A DNA stretch of 64,000 bases from Liolophura sinensis (GCF_032854445.1 NC_088303.1:565501-629500), one strand, 5' to 3'. Positions 1 to 9,975 are shown, counted from the stretch's first letter. Notes: generated by a model not told the origin, from the sequence alone. Translations and numbers: made by a program.

Positions 1-74
1 AATTTTCAATCGACTTGATATAGTATAGACGTCAGTTGTGGATAAATACAAAAGGAGCAGGAAAAACTCTTTTT

Positions 75-215
75 TTACTTATTTGGTTGTTGTTATACGC
101 CAAACTCAATAATTGTTCACTTATACGATGATGACCAGCGTTATGAGTAAAAACCGCTGTGCCTGGGGTAAACTGCCAACCTTTGGCAAGTTACTGAAGA
201 ACTTTCTAGCGTGTA
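75..215 (-). mobile_element. Degenerate SINE core, minus orientation
   Basis: This stretch aligns by eye with the conserved core of the SINE at 1418-1685: Tactcaataa.tgttcacttatacga, then the gtg-cctggggtaaa block, then a ggcaagttactg block. It is heavily diverged, with no tRNA head and no clear target-site duplication, so it is an old copy. The call rests only on the order of the shared blocks. Confidence 0.5.
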
Positions 216-364
216 ACATACAGACATGCACAACATATTGGTGAATGACAAGTGTATGCCCTTCAATAAACGTTTAAGATTGCGCAAAAAGAACAGCGTT
301 TTCGAAAGCGTGTCAATCCCAAGGCAAGGTGATCTACGAACAGTGATCTACAACATTTACTAGG

Positions 365-1402
365 CTAAAAAGTCTAAAAACTTCTCAAAATTATTAAATA
401 AACACACTGTCTAGCAATGCTTGACGTCCGGATTACAAATTTGTACGAGTTAGTTTTGTACTTAGTATAGCTTTCAGGTTATGACCCAAAAACACCAAAA
501 TTATGGCTGCTAAAGCAGCGGTGCCGGGGTTCAAGCTGGCATTGCCGGCCTATTTGGTGTCGTTTCGGGTTAACTTAATCGTGTCCATGTATAGATACAC
601 AACCAACTTAATCAAAAAGCCTACATTCTTCGTAGTCATTAGTGCATTGTAAGTACACTGTATATCACATGTAGGGAGATGTGCCAGACGGAGTAAATCG
701 ACTTTTGGGTAATATTTGAAGGCGTGCATGTCCGCTTTTGCTCAAAGATTTTCAGCATACATAGAGTACATGTATAGTGCTTTGCTCTTAGTGATTTTCA
801 GCCTTACAGCTGTAACAGTTTTCCGTGGCGTGGCCACTAAATATGGTGGAAATTGCGCTTTTTCTCAATTTGATAGCAATTTGCAGCAACACTACATGTC
901 GCAGGAAGGAAATAAGACCAGATTCCTCATCAGGACGTCAAACTACGTCGGGTAGCATACGTACAACACAGCTGTGTTCGTACATTGATCATAGACATAA
1001 ATGTATTTAAAATGCATTATAAAACAAGGGGACGTCAAAAGTGCCAAATATAGCAAATCGGCCTTTGGATAATTTTTCAAACACTGCAACTCACGCATTT
1101 ATTTAGACACTTCAACGATTTTCCAGACACATGTAGTACACATATAGTCCTTTGCACTCGCCCATTTTCAGCTTTACAGCTATAGCCGTTTTGTGTCAGG
1201 TGACCTCCAAATATGGGGGGAAATTGCACTTTTTCGTTCCATTTTAATGGCAATTCTCGACAAAACTGTGCATCAGAGAAAAGTAAAAAGACCAGATTAG
1301 TGATGAGAACATCAAACTATGCCAAGCACAGCATTTAAAATATTTAAAATTTTCATCAAGTGACAAATTCGGTAAGCTGCGATGGAACTCTGACATGACT
1401 GA
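365..1402 (+). repeat. Large non-coding dispersed repeat, copy 1 left part
   Basis: About 1 kb that recurs as the reverse complement at about 42490-43480. It has a leader (365-700, containing a GC-rich patch near 505-560) followed by two tandem diverged units of about 320 bp (about 700-1020 and 1030-1340). Each unit has the same landmarks: a gtgccagacgg-type block, tcgacttttgg, a cttacagct block, a Tatggtggaaattgc block, and the end landmark agaccag...gacgtcaaacta. Similarity stops at about 1402 and resumes near 7428, so the copy appears split by later insertions. There are no credible coding frames; the short frames inside it are not conserved between copies. Confidence 0.7.
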
Positions 1403-1405
1403 CTG

Positions 1406-1697
1406 GCGTGAACGATATTTATTTATTTATCTGATGGGTGTTTTACCCAGTACTCAAGAATATTTCACATTTACGACGGCGGCCAACATTATGGTGGGTG
1501 GAAACCGGGTAGAGCCCGGGAGAAACCCACGGCCATTCGCAGGTTGCTGCAAGACCTTCCCACGTAGGACTGGAAAGGAAGCCATCATGAGCTGGACTTG
1601 AACTCAAAGAGGCCGCATTGGTGAGAGGCTTCTGGGGTCATAACTCTGCGTTGGCGCGCTAACCAACTGAACCACGGAGGCCCCCGCGTGAGCGATA
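1406..1697 (-). mobile_element. tRNA-derived SINE, minus orientation, with target-site duplications
   Basis: A full-length SINE read on the minus strand. The tRNA-like head lies near 1610-1685, with an A-box-like GTTCAGTTGGTTAGCGCG and a B-box-like GAGTTCAAGTCC. It is followed by the conserved core (an ACCCACGGCC region, then a CCGGGCTC..CCGG short palindrome, and CTTGAGTACTGGG), and a tail of TAAA repeats at 1418-1432. It is flanked by 12-bp direct repeats with one mismatch, GCGTGAACGATA (1406-1417) and GCGTGAGCGATA (1686-1697). These are the target-site duplications of a retroposed insertion. Related cores are common in molluscan genomes. Seven to eight further partial copies occur in this window. 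Confidence 0.85.
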
Positions 1698-1737
1698 CGA
1701 GCCCAGCCATTCTAAAATAGACGTACTTAATGCCTAT

Positions 1738-2066
1738 GTTGAGATTACATCTCTAACAGACTTAGGCACCACAGTTTTTACAGCAGCGACGTCGAAAGCG
1801 AGGCTCGTGCATTACGTCACCTGATCTGAGATGACTTCTTTTGCCTTACGTTAACAACTACACGTGAAGGCGAACGCACCTGTTTCGTCGCTTTGGGTGC
1901 TGCGGGAGTTGAATAATTGAACAGACTTCTGATAGTTCGAACAAGTCAACTGTTTTACTGAAGATAACATCGGAACCCTACAGCAGGGTCCTGCAACGTC
2001 GGACCAGGAGAGTATGTAAAACTATACTTATTGGAAACGGATTTACGTTAGGCCAATTACGTGACA
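1738..2066 (-). repeat. Candidate 3' LTR of the gypsy element (uncertain)
   Basis: On the minus strand, a polypurine stretch AAAAGGGGGA (about 2067-2076) lies about 245 bp past the end of the pol reading frame and runs straight into TGTCACGT, as expected at the polypurine tract/LTR junction. The other end is guessed at about 1738 from a TG/CA-type boundary. No matching sequence was found upstream of gag, so this cannot be confirmed as an LTR from the window. Confidence 0.35.
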
Positions 2067-2321
2067 TCCCCCTTTTCAACATGAAATAAGTAAAAGAACA
2101 ACTGTGAAAGAAATTACAGTTCTTTGAAACACGACGACTTAAACCAATGTTCTGGATGTTCAACAGTCTCTGAATTGAAGATGTGGAAGAACCTCTGAAA
2201 AGAAACATTTAACAACATGATATAGTGAGTGAAAATTGAAATTAACTCTTCACGGCACTGTCCAGGGCATACACAACCGGTAGCAAAGTCACTGATACGA
2301 TAAAGTCAAAAATACAACTTC

Positions 2322-2633
2322 TCACTGAGATATATAGTCCTGAAAACGTGCTGGCTTTCGCACCACTCGTCCATACGAAGTACGCGTAACCACGGTGCTT
2401 GGAGTTTCTGGGTTTACTTCCTGACGCGGTGGACTTGTTGTCCTGGTATCCACGAGGCGATCTTCCTTTTCTGGTACTTGGGCTGGAGTATATACCTCGG
2501 GCATTCTTACCTCTGGGCAGTCTTCCTTTGTCGTTCTTAGATCACGGCGGTTTCTTCTGAACCGTCTACCATCTTCAGTGTGAATGCTGTAGGAGCGTAT
2601 GTCTACTTGTTTGTCAACAACTGCTTTCTGCCA
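2322..2633 (-). pseudogene. pol: C-terminal tail of the gypsy pol after a nonsense codon
   Basis: Same frame as the integrase, downstream of the in-frame TAG at 2634-2636. About 103 codons, including a VRRPARF-like KPARFQDYI ending typical of gypsy pol tails (a YGRVVRKPARFQDY block). It is rich in Arg, Thr and Pro, and the native stop is at 2322-2324. It has no function in this copy. Confidence 0.6.
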
Positions 2634-3482
2634 CTATTTGTCTCTGTTGTGGGGCTTAAGTCTTACCACATCTCCAGGTTGCAGATCAGCGAGATCACGA
2701 GCGGAACGATTGTAGTATCGAGCTTGTTTCAGCTTTCTACTTGCCAGTTTATCGGTGACTCTGTCAACAGTTTTCGACTTGAGAAGTTCGTTGGTTGCTG
2801 GTAGAAGAGTCCTTGTTCTTCGTCCAAACAATCTCTGTACTGATGAGCTACCAATTCCTTCTGCTGGTATGTTTCTCCATTCTAGCAAAGCAAGGAAGGG
2901 ATCTGTTTTGGCATGTAGAGATTTGGCCATGAGCTGCTTCACGGTTTTAACTGCGCTTTCCACTTTGCCATTTGATTGCGGATAACGTGGCGAAGAAGTA
3001 ATATGTTCAAACTCATACTTGTCGGCAAACTTCTTAAACTCGGTCGAATTATAGGGAGGGCCATTGTCTGACATGAGCTGGACAGGAATTCCATGACGGG
3101 AAAACTGTGATTTCATCGTTTTTATCACTGTAGTAGCCGTTTTGTCATGTAGTCGATCAATCTCGAAGTAGTCAGAGTAATAGTCTGCCAGTATCATATA
3201 ATCCTTGCCATCAAACTCAAATAGGTCACAACCCACTTTCTCCCATGGGCGACTGGGAATCTCATGGCTGATGAGAGTCTCTTTCGGCTGGTTGTTCTGT
3301 AAGGCGTTGCACGTGTTACACTTACTTAACAAATCGGTAATGTCCTTTATCATGTTCGGCCAGTATACTAGCTCTCTGGCTCCTCGAATGCATGACTGAA
3401 GACCAATGTGCGATGAGTGGAGCCGGTGCAAGATTTCTGGTCTGACACTAACAGGAACGATAACTCTCTCACCTTTAAACAC
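2634..3482 (-). pseudogene. pol: Pol fragment: integrase
   Basis: A 282-codon frame for the gypsy integrase. The HHCC zinc-binding domain is at residues about 18-58 (LHSSHIG ... KCNTCNAL). The RNase-H-fold core carries the three catalytic acids in CDLFEFDGKDYMILAD, LMSDNGPPYNS and PQSNGKVESAVK. After it come a connector and a basic C-terminal DNA-binding region ending LQPGDVVRLKP. Integrase would insert element DNA into host DNA. The frame stops at a TAG (2634-2636). The same frame then stays open and element-like to 2322, so the TAG is a nonsense change rather than the native end. Confidence 0.8.
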
Positions 3483-3586
3483 TATTCCATTCTGAACGGA
3501 GAGTTCATCTCTGAATGGGAAGTATTGCTGTACTGTAAAGGGATCATCTTCCTTTCTGTCTGGCTATCCATCCTGTATCACTCTCT

Positions 3587-4348
3587 TCAGTGTTGACATG
3601 GTTGGATCCGATGACGTGGCTGTTTGGATTCCGTCTCGATAGCTGTTGGACACCTGTCGTCAATTAGCATATCTCCATGTTCATTTGTAGCTGTCTTGGA
3701 ATATGGTAAGTATGCGCGACTGAGTGCGTCGGCAAGATACATCTCTGTTCCTTTCTTGTAGGTCACTTCATAATCAAACTTCTGCAGCCTCAATAGCATG
3801 CGTTGTAGTCTCTTCGGGGCGCTGTGTAGGCTTTTGCGGACGATTGATTCCAGTGGTTTATGGTCGGATTCAATCCTGACTTTCCTTCCATAGACGTATT
3901 GTTCGAACCGTTCCATTCCAAAGACAATGGCGAGCATTTCTCGCTCAATCTGTGCATAATTCTTCTCTGCAGAAGACAAGGAACGCGATGCATAGGCCAC
4001 CGGCTGGCCATTTTGTATGAGACATGCTCCCAGTCCATCTTGGGAAGCATCGCATTGAAGTACTGTTTCAGCTTTGTCGTCAAAATATCTCAAAACAGGA
4101 GGACTTGACAAGATATCCTTCACTTCCTGAAGACATTTTCCATGGACTTCTTCATCCCAGAGAAAGTGATTCTCATTTTTGAGAAGTTCTCTTAAAGGGG
4201 CAGTTGTCGATGATAGTTTTGGGGCAAATTTCTGGAGGAAGTTGACCATGCCTAACAGACGTTGTACACTTTTCTTATCCGTCGGGGCTGGCATATCCTT
4301 GATTGCCATCACTTTAGAAGGATCAACTTTCAATCCAGAAGAAGACAA
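3587..4348 (-). pseudogene. pol: Pol fragment: RT thumb/connection and RNase H
   Basis: A continuation of pol in another frame, 253 codons. It starts with the post-RT connector (KVDPSKVMAIKDMPAP, LLGMVNFLQKF) and goes on to a gypsy-type RNase H with its acidic residues visible: QCDASQDGLGACL, EREMLAIVFGMERF and ESDHKPLESI. It ends with the usual LADALSRAY tether. RNase H would degrade the RNA strand of the RNA-DNA hybrid. The last 20 or so codons before the stop at 3587 do not look like pol, and the true frame resumes in a different phase, so there is a second frame break close to 3600-3650. A TAG in the resumed frame near 3564 sits where relatives have Trp. Confidence 0.8.
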
Positions 4349-5424
4349 GATGTGTCCAAGGTATGGAACCTCCCGGCACTTTGAAGTTGAAACTTACTCT
4401 GATTCAGTTTAATGTTCTTCTCACGACATCTGTCCATGAAGGCAATCACCTTTCTATCGTGATCCTCGTCAGCTTCTTGGTCAGTGTCTCCAACACCAAA
4501 AACTAGAACATCATCGTGTACTACTTTCACACCATCTAGACCTTCCAGTGCTTCGTTGAGTCTACGCTGGAATTCTTCCGGTGCGGTAGAAATACCAAAT
4601 GGCATACGGAGCCAGCGGTACCGTCCCCAAGGAGTTTCAAAAGTGGTCAGGTGGCTGCTCTCTTCATCGAGCTCAACGTGCCAGAATCCATTCTTCGCGT
4701 CAGCGTGGCTAAAGCATTTAGCATTGGCAAGATCAGGAAGGAGATCATCGATCGTGGGGGTTAGGTAATGGTTTCGTTTCAGAGCAGAGTTCAGAGGTTT
4801 TGGATCGATACACAGACGAAGTCGTCCATCGGGTTTAGAAACCACAACCATTGCTGAAATCCAGTCAGTAGGCACGGTGACTGGCTTAATTATACCTTTC
4901 TTGGTCAGATTCTCTAACTCTTCTTTCAGTTTAGGCTGAAGAGCAACAGGAACTTTGCGACATGGCAACTCAACAGGTTGCACTTTGTCGTCGACTTCAA
5001 GATGTAGCAGTCCTTCCAGTTTTCCTTCTCCTTGAAAAACATCTCTATAGGAAGACTTGATTTCATTCATGGTAACACCAGGCTGTTTCCTTGACTTCAC
5101 ATCATCACTGTGCTGATGCGACAGCAGCATAATATTCTCAGTCTCTACGGTTATAAGATTCATCTGTTGAACCGCTCTGGCTCCCAACAGAGGTCTGTAG
5201 TCACCCTTCACGATGACAAATTCAACGCTGTATTTCCTCCCATTCTTAGGATTTTTCATTGAAATGCGGCGTTTCCCGACAGGTATAGTTTCTGTTCCAT
5301 TGAACATAACCAGGGTTGTTGTGGATTTTTCCACTTTCTTCAGTTGTCTGTCATTGTAGATTTCAGCGTAGAGATTCTCAGGGAGAATATCGGGCAAAGA
5401 TACGTTTTGGAAATCCTTTGCCAT
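4330..5424 (-). pseudogene. pol: Pol fragment: protease remnant plus reverse transcriptase
   Basis: A 364-codon frame. Residues 1-95 match the C-terminal half of a retropepsin (NLYAEIY near the start, GDYRPLLGARAV near residue 75-85), but no Asp-Ser/Thr-Gly catalytic triad precedes it. In this frame a stop lies only about 30 bp upstream of the first Met, so the active site is gone. Residues about 140-355 are the reverse transcriptase palm: a CIDPKPLN block, DAKNGFWHVELDEES, the LRMPFGISTAPEEFQ block, and the catalytic VHDDVLVFG (Asp-Asp kept, with His in place of the usual Tyr/Val position). Near 4390 an apparent single-base insertion throws the frame off, and the last eight or so codons are out-of-frame noise. 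Non-functional as it stands. Confidence 0.8.
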
Positions 5425-6373
5425 TGGTGTCAGTCTGTTTTCCTTTTGAACTTACGGATAGCACATATTCCTCTTCCCCATCTGATGATTCCTCATCAGT
5501 GTCCACTTGATGAACTTTATGCTGTCTCTGTTTGCCTTTATTTGGACATTTGGACGAAAAGTGATTGGGTTTATCACAGTGGGAGCAAACTTTACCCCAG
5601 GCAGGGCATTTTTCCTTAACAAAAGGATGACGTTTGCCACAGAATTTACATTCCAGCTCTGAATGGTTCTTCTGTTTCCCTTTATGTTGCTTCTGCGTTT
5701 TCTGTCTGTGTTGGGTTTTGTTCTTATGTTTGTCCCTTACCTGCTGAACTTCGTCAACAGAAGCCATAGATTTCATTTGCTGAGAAGCCGATTCATGTGC
5801 TCTGCACACATCAATGCAAGATTTTAAAGTCAGTCTCGCATCCTGCAACAACCTCTTTCGAGTATTGTTGTCACGAATTCCAACCACAATTCTGTCTCTT
5901 ATTAAGCTATCTTCCAGCTGTCCATAATTGCACGTCTTTGCAAGTGTACGAAGCACTGCAACATACGAGTCAACAGTCTCTGATGTCTCCTGGTCTCGGC
6001 GATTAAAGCAGTATCTCTCGTAAGTTTCATTGGTCTCTCCGACACAAAATGTTTCAAACTTCTGCAGTACAATGTCTATATCCTGTTTATCCTCTTCCTG
6101 TGTGAAGGTTAAACCATCAAGAATATCCAATGCATCCACGCCTATACAAGTCAGTAGGGTAGCAGTCCTGTATTTACTTTCCGAATCACAAAGTCTAGTT
6201 GCGGTTTCATAATTGTCCCACATCCGTCTGATTTTTTTCCAATTCGTCGCCAAGTTTCCTTTCAGATCCAGTTTGGTTGGCAGTGGAATGTTTGTAGGGA
6301 CATGTACAACATTAGGAGCGTGTATATTGTTAGCTTGTTCTTCCGCCATTTTCCAGGAATTACAATAACACAA
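5378..6373 (-). CDS. gag: Gag-like polyprotein of the gypsy element
   Basis: A 331-codon open frame; the likely initiator is the second Met (about residue 9, MAEEQ), because the first eight codons look like leader. Residues about 30-200 form the capsid-like region of invertebrate gypsy gags (WKKIRRMWDNYE, CVGETNETYERYCFNRR, RDRIVVGI), which binds and packages element RNA. Then comes a basic Lys/Gln-rich linker and two Cys/His clusters: a CKFCGKRH...C variant, and a canonical CX2CX4HX4C knuckle (CSHCDKPNHFSSKC). The tail is acidic. Pol is in the +1 frame relative to gag and overlaps it by 47 bp. In intact relatives the protease would follow, but its start is missing here. This frame is the best preserved part of the element. 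Confidence 0.75.
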   Translation of the reverse strand: MCYCNSWKMAEEQANNIHAPNVVHVPTNIPLPTKLDLKGNLATNWKKIRRMWDNYETATRLCDSESKYRTATLLTCIGVDALDILDGLTFTQEEDKQDIDIVLQKFETFCVGETNETYERYCFNRRDQETSETVDSYVAVLRTLAKTCNYGQLEDSLIRDRIVVGIRDNNTRKRLLQDARLTLKSCIDVCRAHESASQQMKSMASVDEVQQVRDKHKNKTQHRQKTQKQHKGKQKNHSELECKFCGKRHPFVKEKCPAWGKVCSHCDKPNHFSSKCPNKGKQRQHKVHQVDTDEESSDGEEEYVLSVSSKGKQTDTNGKGFPKRIFARYSP

Positions 6374-6697
6374 GTCAGTGTGTCACATACTGGGCTTCCG
6401 TAGAAAATGCAGCACATCTATATAGAGCACAAGTGTCATGGAGCTTCACCAGAGTAAACTCGATTGTCCTATACGCGACATCGTAGAAATCCAGCTTACA
6501 GTGCAAAGGCCAAATGTCCGTAACGGGCTTCCATACTTTTTTGCTCCAGCGTTGGGGAGAACAGTCAATCACACTAAAAATCAAGCTAATGTTCACAGAG
6601 TCCACTGTTATTTCCGTTCGCAATGTTCAGAATCGATTATTTTCACAGTGTCCATTCACAAAAATCACAAGTTTTGGCAAATAATGCGAATCTCAGT
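6374..6697. other. Spacer between gag and helicase fragment
   Basis: This is where a 5' LTR and primer-binding site would be expected for the gypsy copy. I found no similarity to the suspected 3' LTR at 1738-2066 and no clear primer-binding site. A minus-strand frame of 82 codons (6375-6623) is not recognisable. Confidence 0.4.
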
Positions 6698-6952
6698 TCA
6701 GAGAAATACAACATTGTGTTCTCGACGCTGGATGACCCCAGGCATAAGCTGACATACAAGCCTTTCACCATACCCAGTCGATTGGACCGCAATGACATCT
6801 CTTTTCTCACATGCCGCATGAAGAGCGGTGACCTGCTTTGCCTTTAACTCTACAGAGACGCCACCGCTGGCCTTGGCATATGCGATTACCTCTACGAAAC
6901 TCTCTTTTCGTGCCGTCTTTCGAGGGCGCCGCCATGTTAAATAAGTTAATAT
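6698..6952 (-). pseudogene. RecQ-type helicase N-terminal fragment
   Basis: An ATG-less open frame of 84 codons that is easy to miss. From about 6922 it reads as the start of a superfamily-2 helicase: a Q-motif-like VELKAKQVTALHAAC, then DVIAVQSTGYGERLVCQLMP, which has the layout of Walker A (GTGxGKS..YQLP in RecQ proteins) but with the catalytic Lys replaced by Glu. The frame ends at TGA 6698-6700, right after the P-loop; no Walker B, SF2 motifs or splice donor follow. An ATG at 6935 is in another frame. The fragment lies 325 bp upstream of gag in the same orientation. It is probably a captured or relic gene piece; full RecQ proteins exceed 500 residues. Confidence 0.6.
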
Positions 6953-7427
6953 TCATTACCTAATTCGTGAGTAAATATTTCATTTCTATTTTCGATGTTT
7001 TTGGTTAATTCAGCTGCAGGTGGTTGCTTGATTTTATACCACTGATACAGATTTAGCCTCAAGGAATCTCAAAACAATTATTAAATATCTGATACTCCTC
7101 TATCACCAATTATAGCCAACTTTGAGGGGATATCACTGCGCTGATGGCGCCCATCTATACACGAGCCTTGCCTCAGTACCGCAGGATCACGTAGAAAGGC
7201 GCGTGATCTCGCATGAAGCCCGGCGTAATCTGCCTGATATCAAATTCCCGAATGTCAGTCATCTTCGCCGTTCAACTGCCCGAAACACATCGGCGTCATA
7301 CCACACAACCGGGAGACGGTTAGCGTTTAAATCCTTCTGTAATTATGTCAAGTCGGGGAAAATTTGCCAGCATCTCACTTACTATCCATGCTGTGATATA
7401 TATGTTTAAGACCACAAGGAAGTGGCA

Positions 7428-8440
7428 TTTTTCGCTTCAAATTTCCATACACATTTTCTGTACACTTATATCTTTTATATGAGAGCATAAGTTGTTGGTC
7501 GAAAATAACTACATAACCAGATATACGGCTTTGAATATTTCAATGCGACCTTACACCGTTTATCACTACGACAGGTGGCCGGCCATTCGCGTTCCCGCTT
7601 GATAATCATGCCCAGTGAAAAACAGCGATTCCTTCTCGGACGCAAAAAACGTGGCCCGTGTAACCGCAAGTTCATACTTCCACGTATGAATCCACGAACT
7701 GCCATGCACTGACTGACTGCTTTACTAATAGTTCCGCCGTTGTCAGAAAGCCAACACCGAGACCAGGCATATGTAGATATCTGTCAATCACCGGGGCCAA
7801 GTTAGCGTGTTGTAAAGAAGACAAGGTTTGCGCAAAACAAAACTGACTTTCAGAAATATATGCACAACGTTGCAATGGAACTGGGTGACCCATTCGCAAC
7901 TTCAGTGTAAACCAGATAATTAAGAGAACATATATATGATACATCTTCATCGTAGCCATCCATACGTTGTATTACACTATATGGCATCTATATGTAAATG
8001 TGCCAGATGTGGTAAATCTGCCTGTGGGCATCATTCAAAGGCGTGCATGTCCTATGTTTTTTGACATACGTCAACAATTTTCACCACACATATATAGCCT
8101 TTTATATACAACGATATTCAGGTTTAGAGATGTACAGCTTTCTTTCACGTGACTTGCAAAAATGGGAACACTGCGATTTTTCGCGGTCTGATCGCAATTT
8201 GCGACTGGATTCGTGATCAGGACGTCGAACTACATCGGTTGGCATACTTACGATATTTTTAGATACATCCTAGTCACGAATAGAGTGTATATGCATTATA
8301 TAAGATACAGTGGTAAATGTGCCAGCATACAATGAATCGACCTTTTGTCAAATTTTGAAGTCCTGCATATCCTGTATTTATTAAAACAGCTCATTAAATA
8401 CCTATGTGTACAGACCGCTTGAAAGCCGTACAACTGCATG
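7428..8440 (+). repeat. Large non-coding dispersed repeat, copy 1 right part
   Basis: Matches the reverse complement of about 41400-42480: a 500-bp segment (7428-7950; landmarks gagcataagttgttggtcg, ccacgtatgaat, caatcaccggggcc) followed by one complete (about 7970-8280) and one partial (8290-8400) copy of the ~320-bp unit. It then ends at acagaccgcttgaaagccgt, which recurs at 9930 and inverted at 41180. It continues copy 1 after the break at 1402. No reading frame is conserved between the copies. Confidence 0.7.
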
Positions 8441-9975
8441 CAATTCTAGTTTTTCTTCTTCACTAACAACTGTTTTTTTGTTTTGTTTTGCGAGAAAACA
8501 GCGTGTCACGGCGACATTACCAAATCGCTTGGGCCACCTGTTGGAGTATAAAACTTTACCCACCTGTGACCCACTTTTCGACGATATTGGAGAAGTATGG
8601 AAATCTAAAAAAACATTCTTCTCCAGAACCGCTTATCCGATAACAGTGAAAATTTTTATGCATGTACAACACTGCTGGGGGTGTCAGGATTGAAAATTTT
8701 ATGCAAATCGGTCCAGAAAAGTGGAAGGTCGGTATTGGTCGTTGTAGTCACGTGATGACCTGTGGCTGAAGTTTGAAAAAGAAATATAGCAATTAAATGC
8801 AGTTTGATCCAAAACCGTGGTTTTAGTTTTTTCTACGATGTATAGTTTTTCTTTAAATTGCAATTAAAGTTCATTTTCGTGTCATTTTTCAAATGTCACC
8901 TGGCCAGATATCAAGCTGAAAATTGATCCGTAGACAGATCAACTACAGATCTTCATTTCTGACTGCGGAACCGCAGAGTTACGGCTGACAGTTTTGTCAT
9001 TAAAATTCGTTTAAAAACTTGTTTTTTTATTCATAGTCGGGTCCTAAAATTGCAATATCTCCAAAACCGCTAAAGGTAGAAAAAACAAAGTTGGCATTTT
9101 TAATAGCCAACATATGAAGCAGCTTTTGACATTTTGTGCTGTTTGGCCAGTCACGTGATTTAGCAGCCATTTAGAATTTTATTGATAATCTTAAACCATC
9201 TTTTTCCGTAAATCGGCTAATAGTCTTTGCAAATTTTAGGTGGATCGCCGTACTTATATTGTAAAAAAATAAACGTTCTGTTTGGTATGCAAGTTATGCT
9301 GAGACAGACCAATGAAATTAGCTAAAAAGTAGATAAAAGCTAAAAAAATACTTGAATAAACTCACTGTCTAATGTTCCTTGACGTCAGGATTACACTGTT
9401 TTTTTTACTGAGTATAGTTTTCAGGTTATCAAAACCATCAAAAATACGTATGACGCCCCCCATCCCCCCCACCCCCCCCCCCCCCCCACACACACACACC
9501 AAGCATACATACATACCAAAATTGAAGAAACCTCCCATTCAAATATCGCCCCAAACAGTCACCGGTCTTTTTCATCAATGACCATGAAATTATCAGGCAC
9601 CAGACTATCGGTCCTATCAGCCTGGAGTTCAAGTCCAGTCTACTCCTAGCGATTCTTAGCAAATTCATTTCAGACTAAAGTATGGACACTATGGTTCATT
9701 TATGGGAGATCGTGATGACGGGTTTTGCTGAAATAGTTTGTTTTCGTTAAAAGTACGAAATCTGGTAAATGCAATTTACTTGTTGTCTAATATGAATTAC
9801 GGACATGTTTTTAGCTCGTATTAGACAAACCTGAGGTCCTTTCAGAAGAACATAGAACTGATAGATTTGGACGGTCTGTGGCGGAGAAAGTGGAAAGTTT
9901 TAGAAAGTCGACACTGAATGCTGTGTGTACAGACCGCTTGGAAGCCGTATAAGTGCAGACAGTTCTAGTTTGAAA
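8440..9975 (+). repeat. Large non-coding dispersed repeat, second head-to-tail copy (internally deleted)
   Basis: 8440-9350 is the reverse complement of 43500-44400 (landmarks: a gcgagaaaacagcgtg block, ccagaaccgcttatccgat, tcacgtgatgacctgtggct, a ttagcagccatttagaat block). 9355-9425 matches the leader seen at 365-480. The internal units are missing. 9760-9975 matches the far end of the element (41160-41380, inverted), closing with acagaccgcttggaagccgt. So a second copy starts exactly where copy 1 ends, head to tail. A C-run plus CA microsatellite at 9456-9500 and unrelated sequence lie in the deletion. Confidence 0.6.
9456..9500. repeat. C-run and (CA)n microsatellite
   Basis: Runs of C interrupted by single A or T, then six CA repeats. 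Low complexity. Confidence 0.9.

Larger units (their letters stand above)
1738..6373 (-). mobile_element. Degraded Ty3/gypsy-type LTR retrotransposon
   Basis: Reading the minus strand gives, in order: gag with zinc knuckles, remnant protease, reverse transcriptase, RNase H, integrase with HHCC and DDE residues, and a C-terminal tail. That order (RT-RH-IN) is the Ty3/gypsy order. The copy cannot be active. It has an apparent loss of the protease active-site segment near 5410-5430, frame breaks near 4390 and 3600, and in-frame stops near 3564 and at 2634-2636. A 3' LTR is only suspected and no 5' LTR was recognised. It sits inside the broken composite repeat (365-1402 and 7428 onward). Confidence 0.85.

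Noticed and set aside
6374-6960. 5' LTR of the gypsy element
   Set aside because: No similarity to the suspected 3' LTR at 1738-2066 and no primer-binding site; the space holds a helicase fragment instead.
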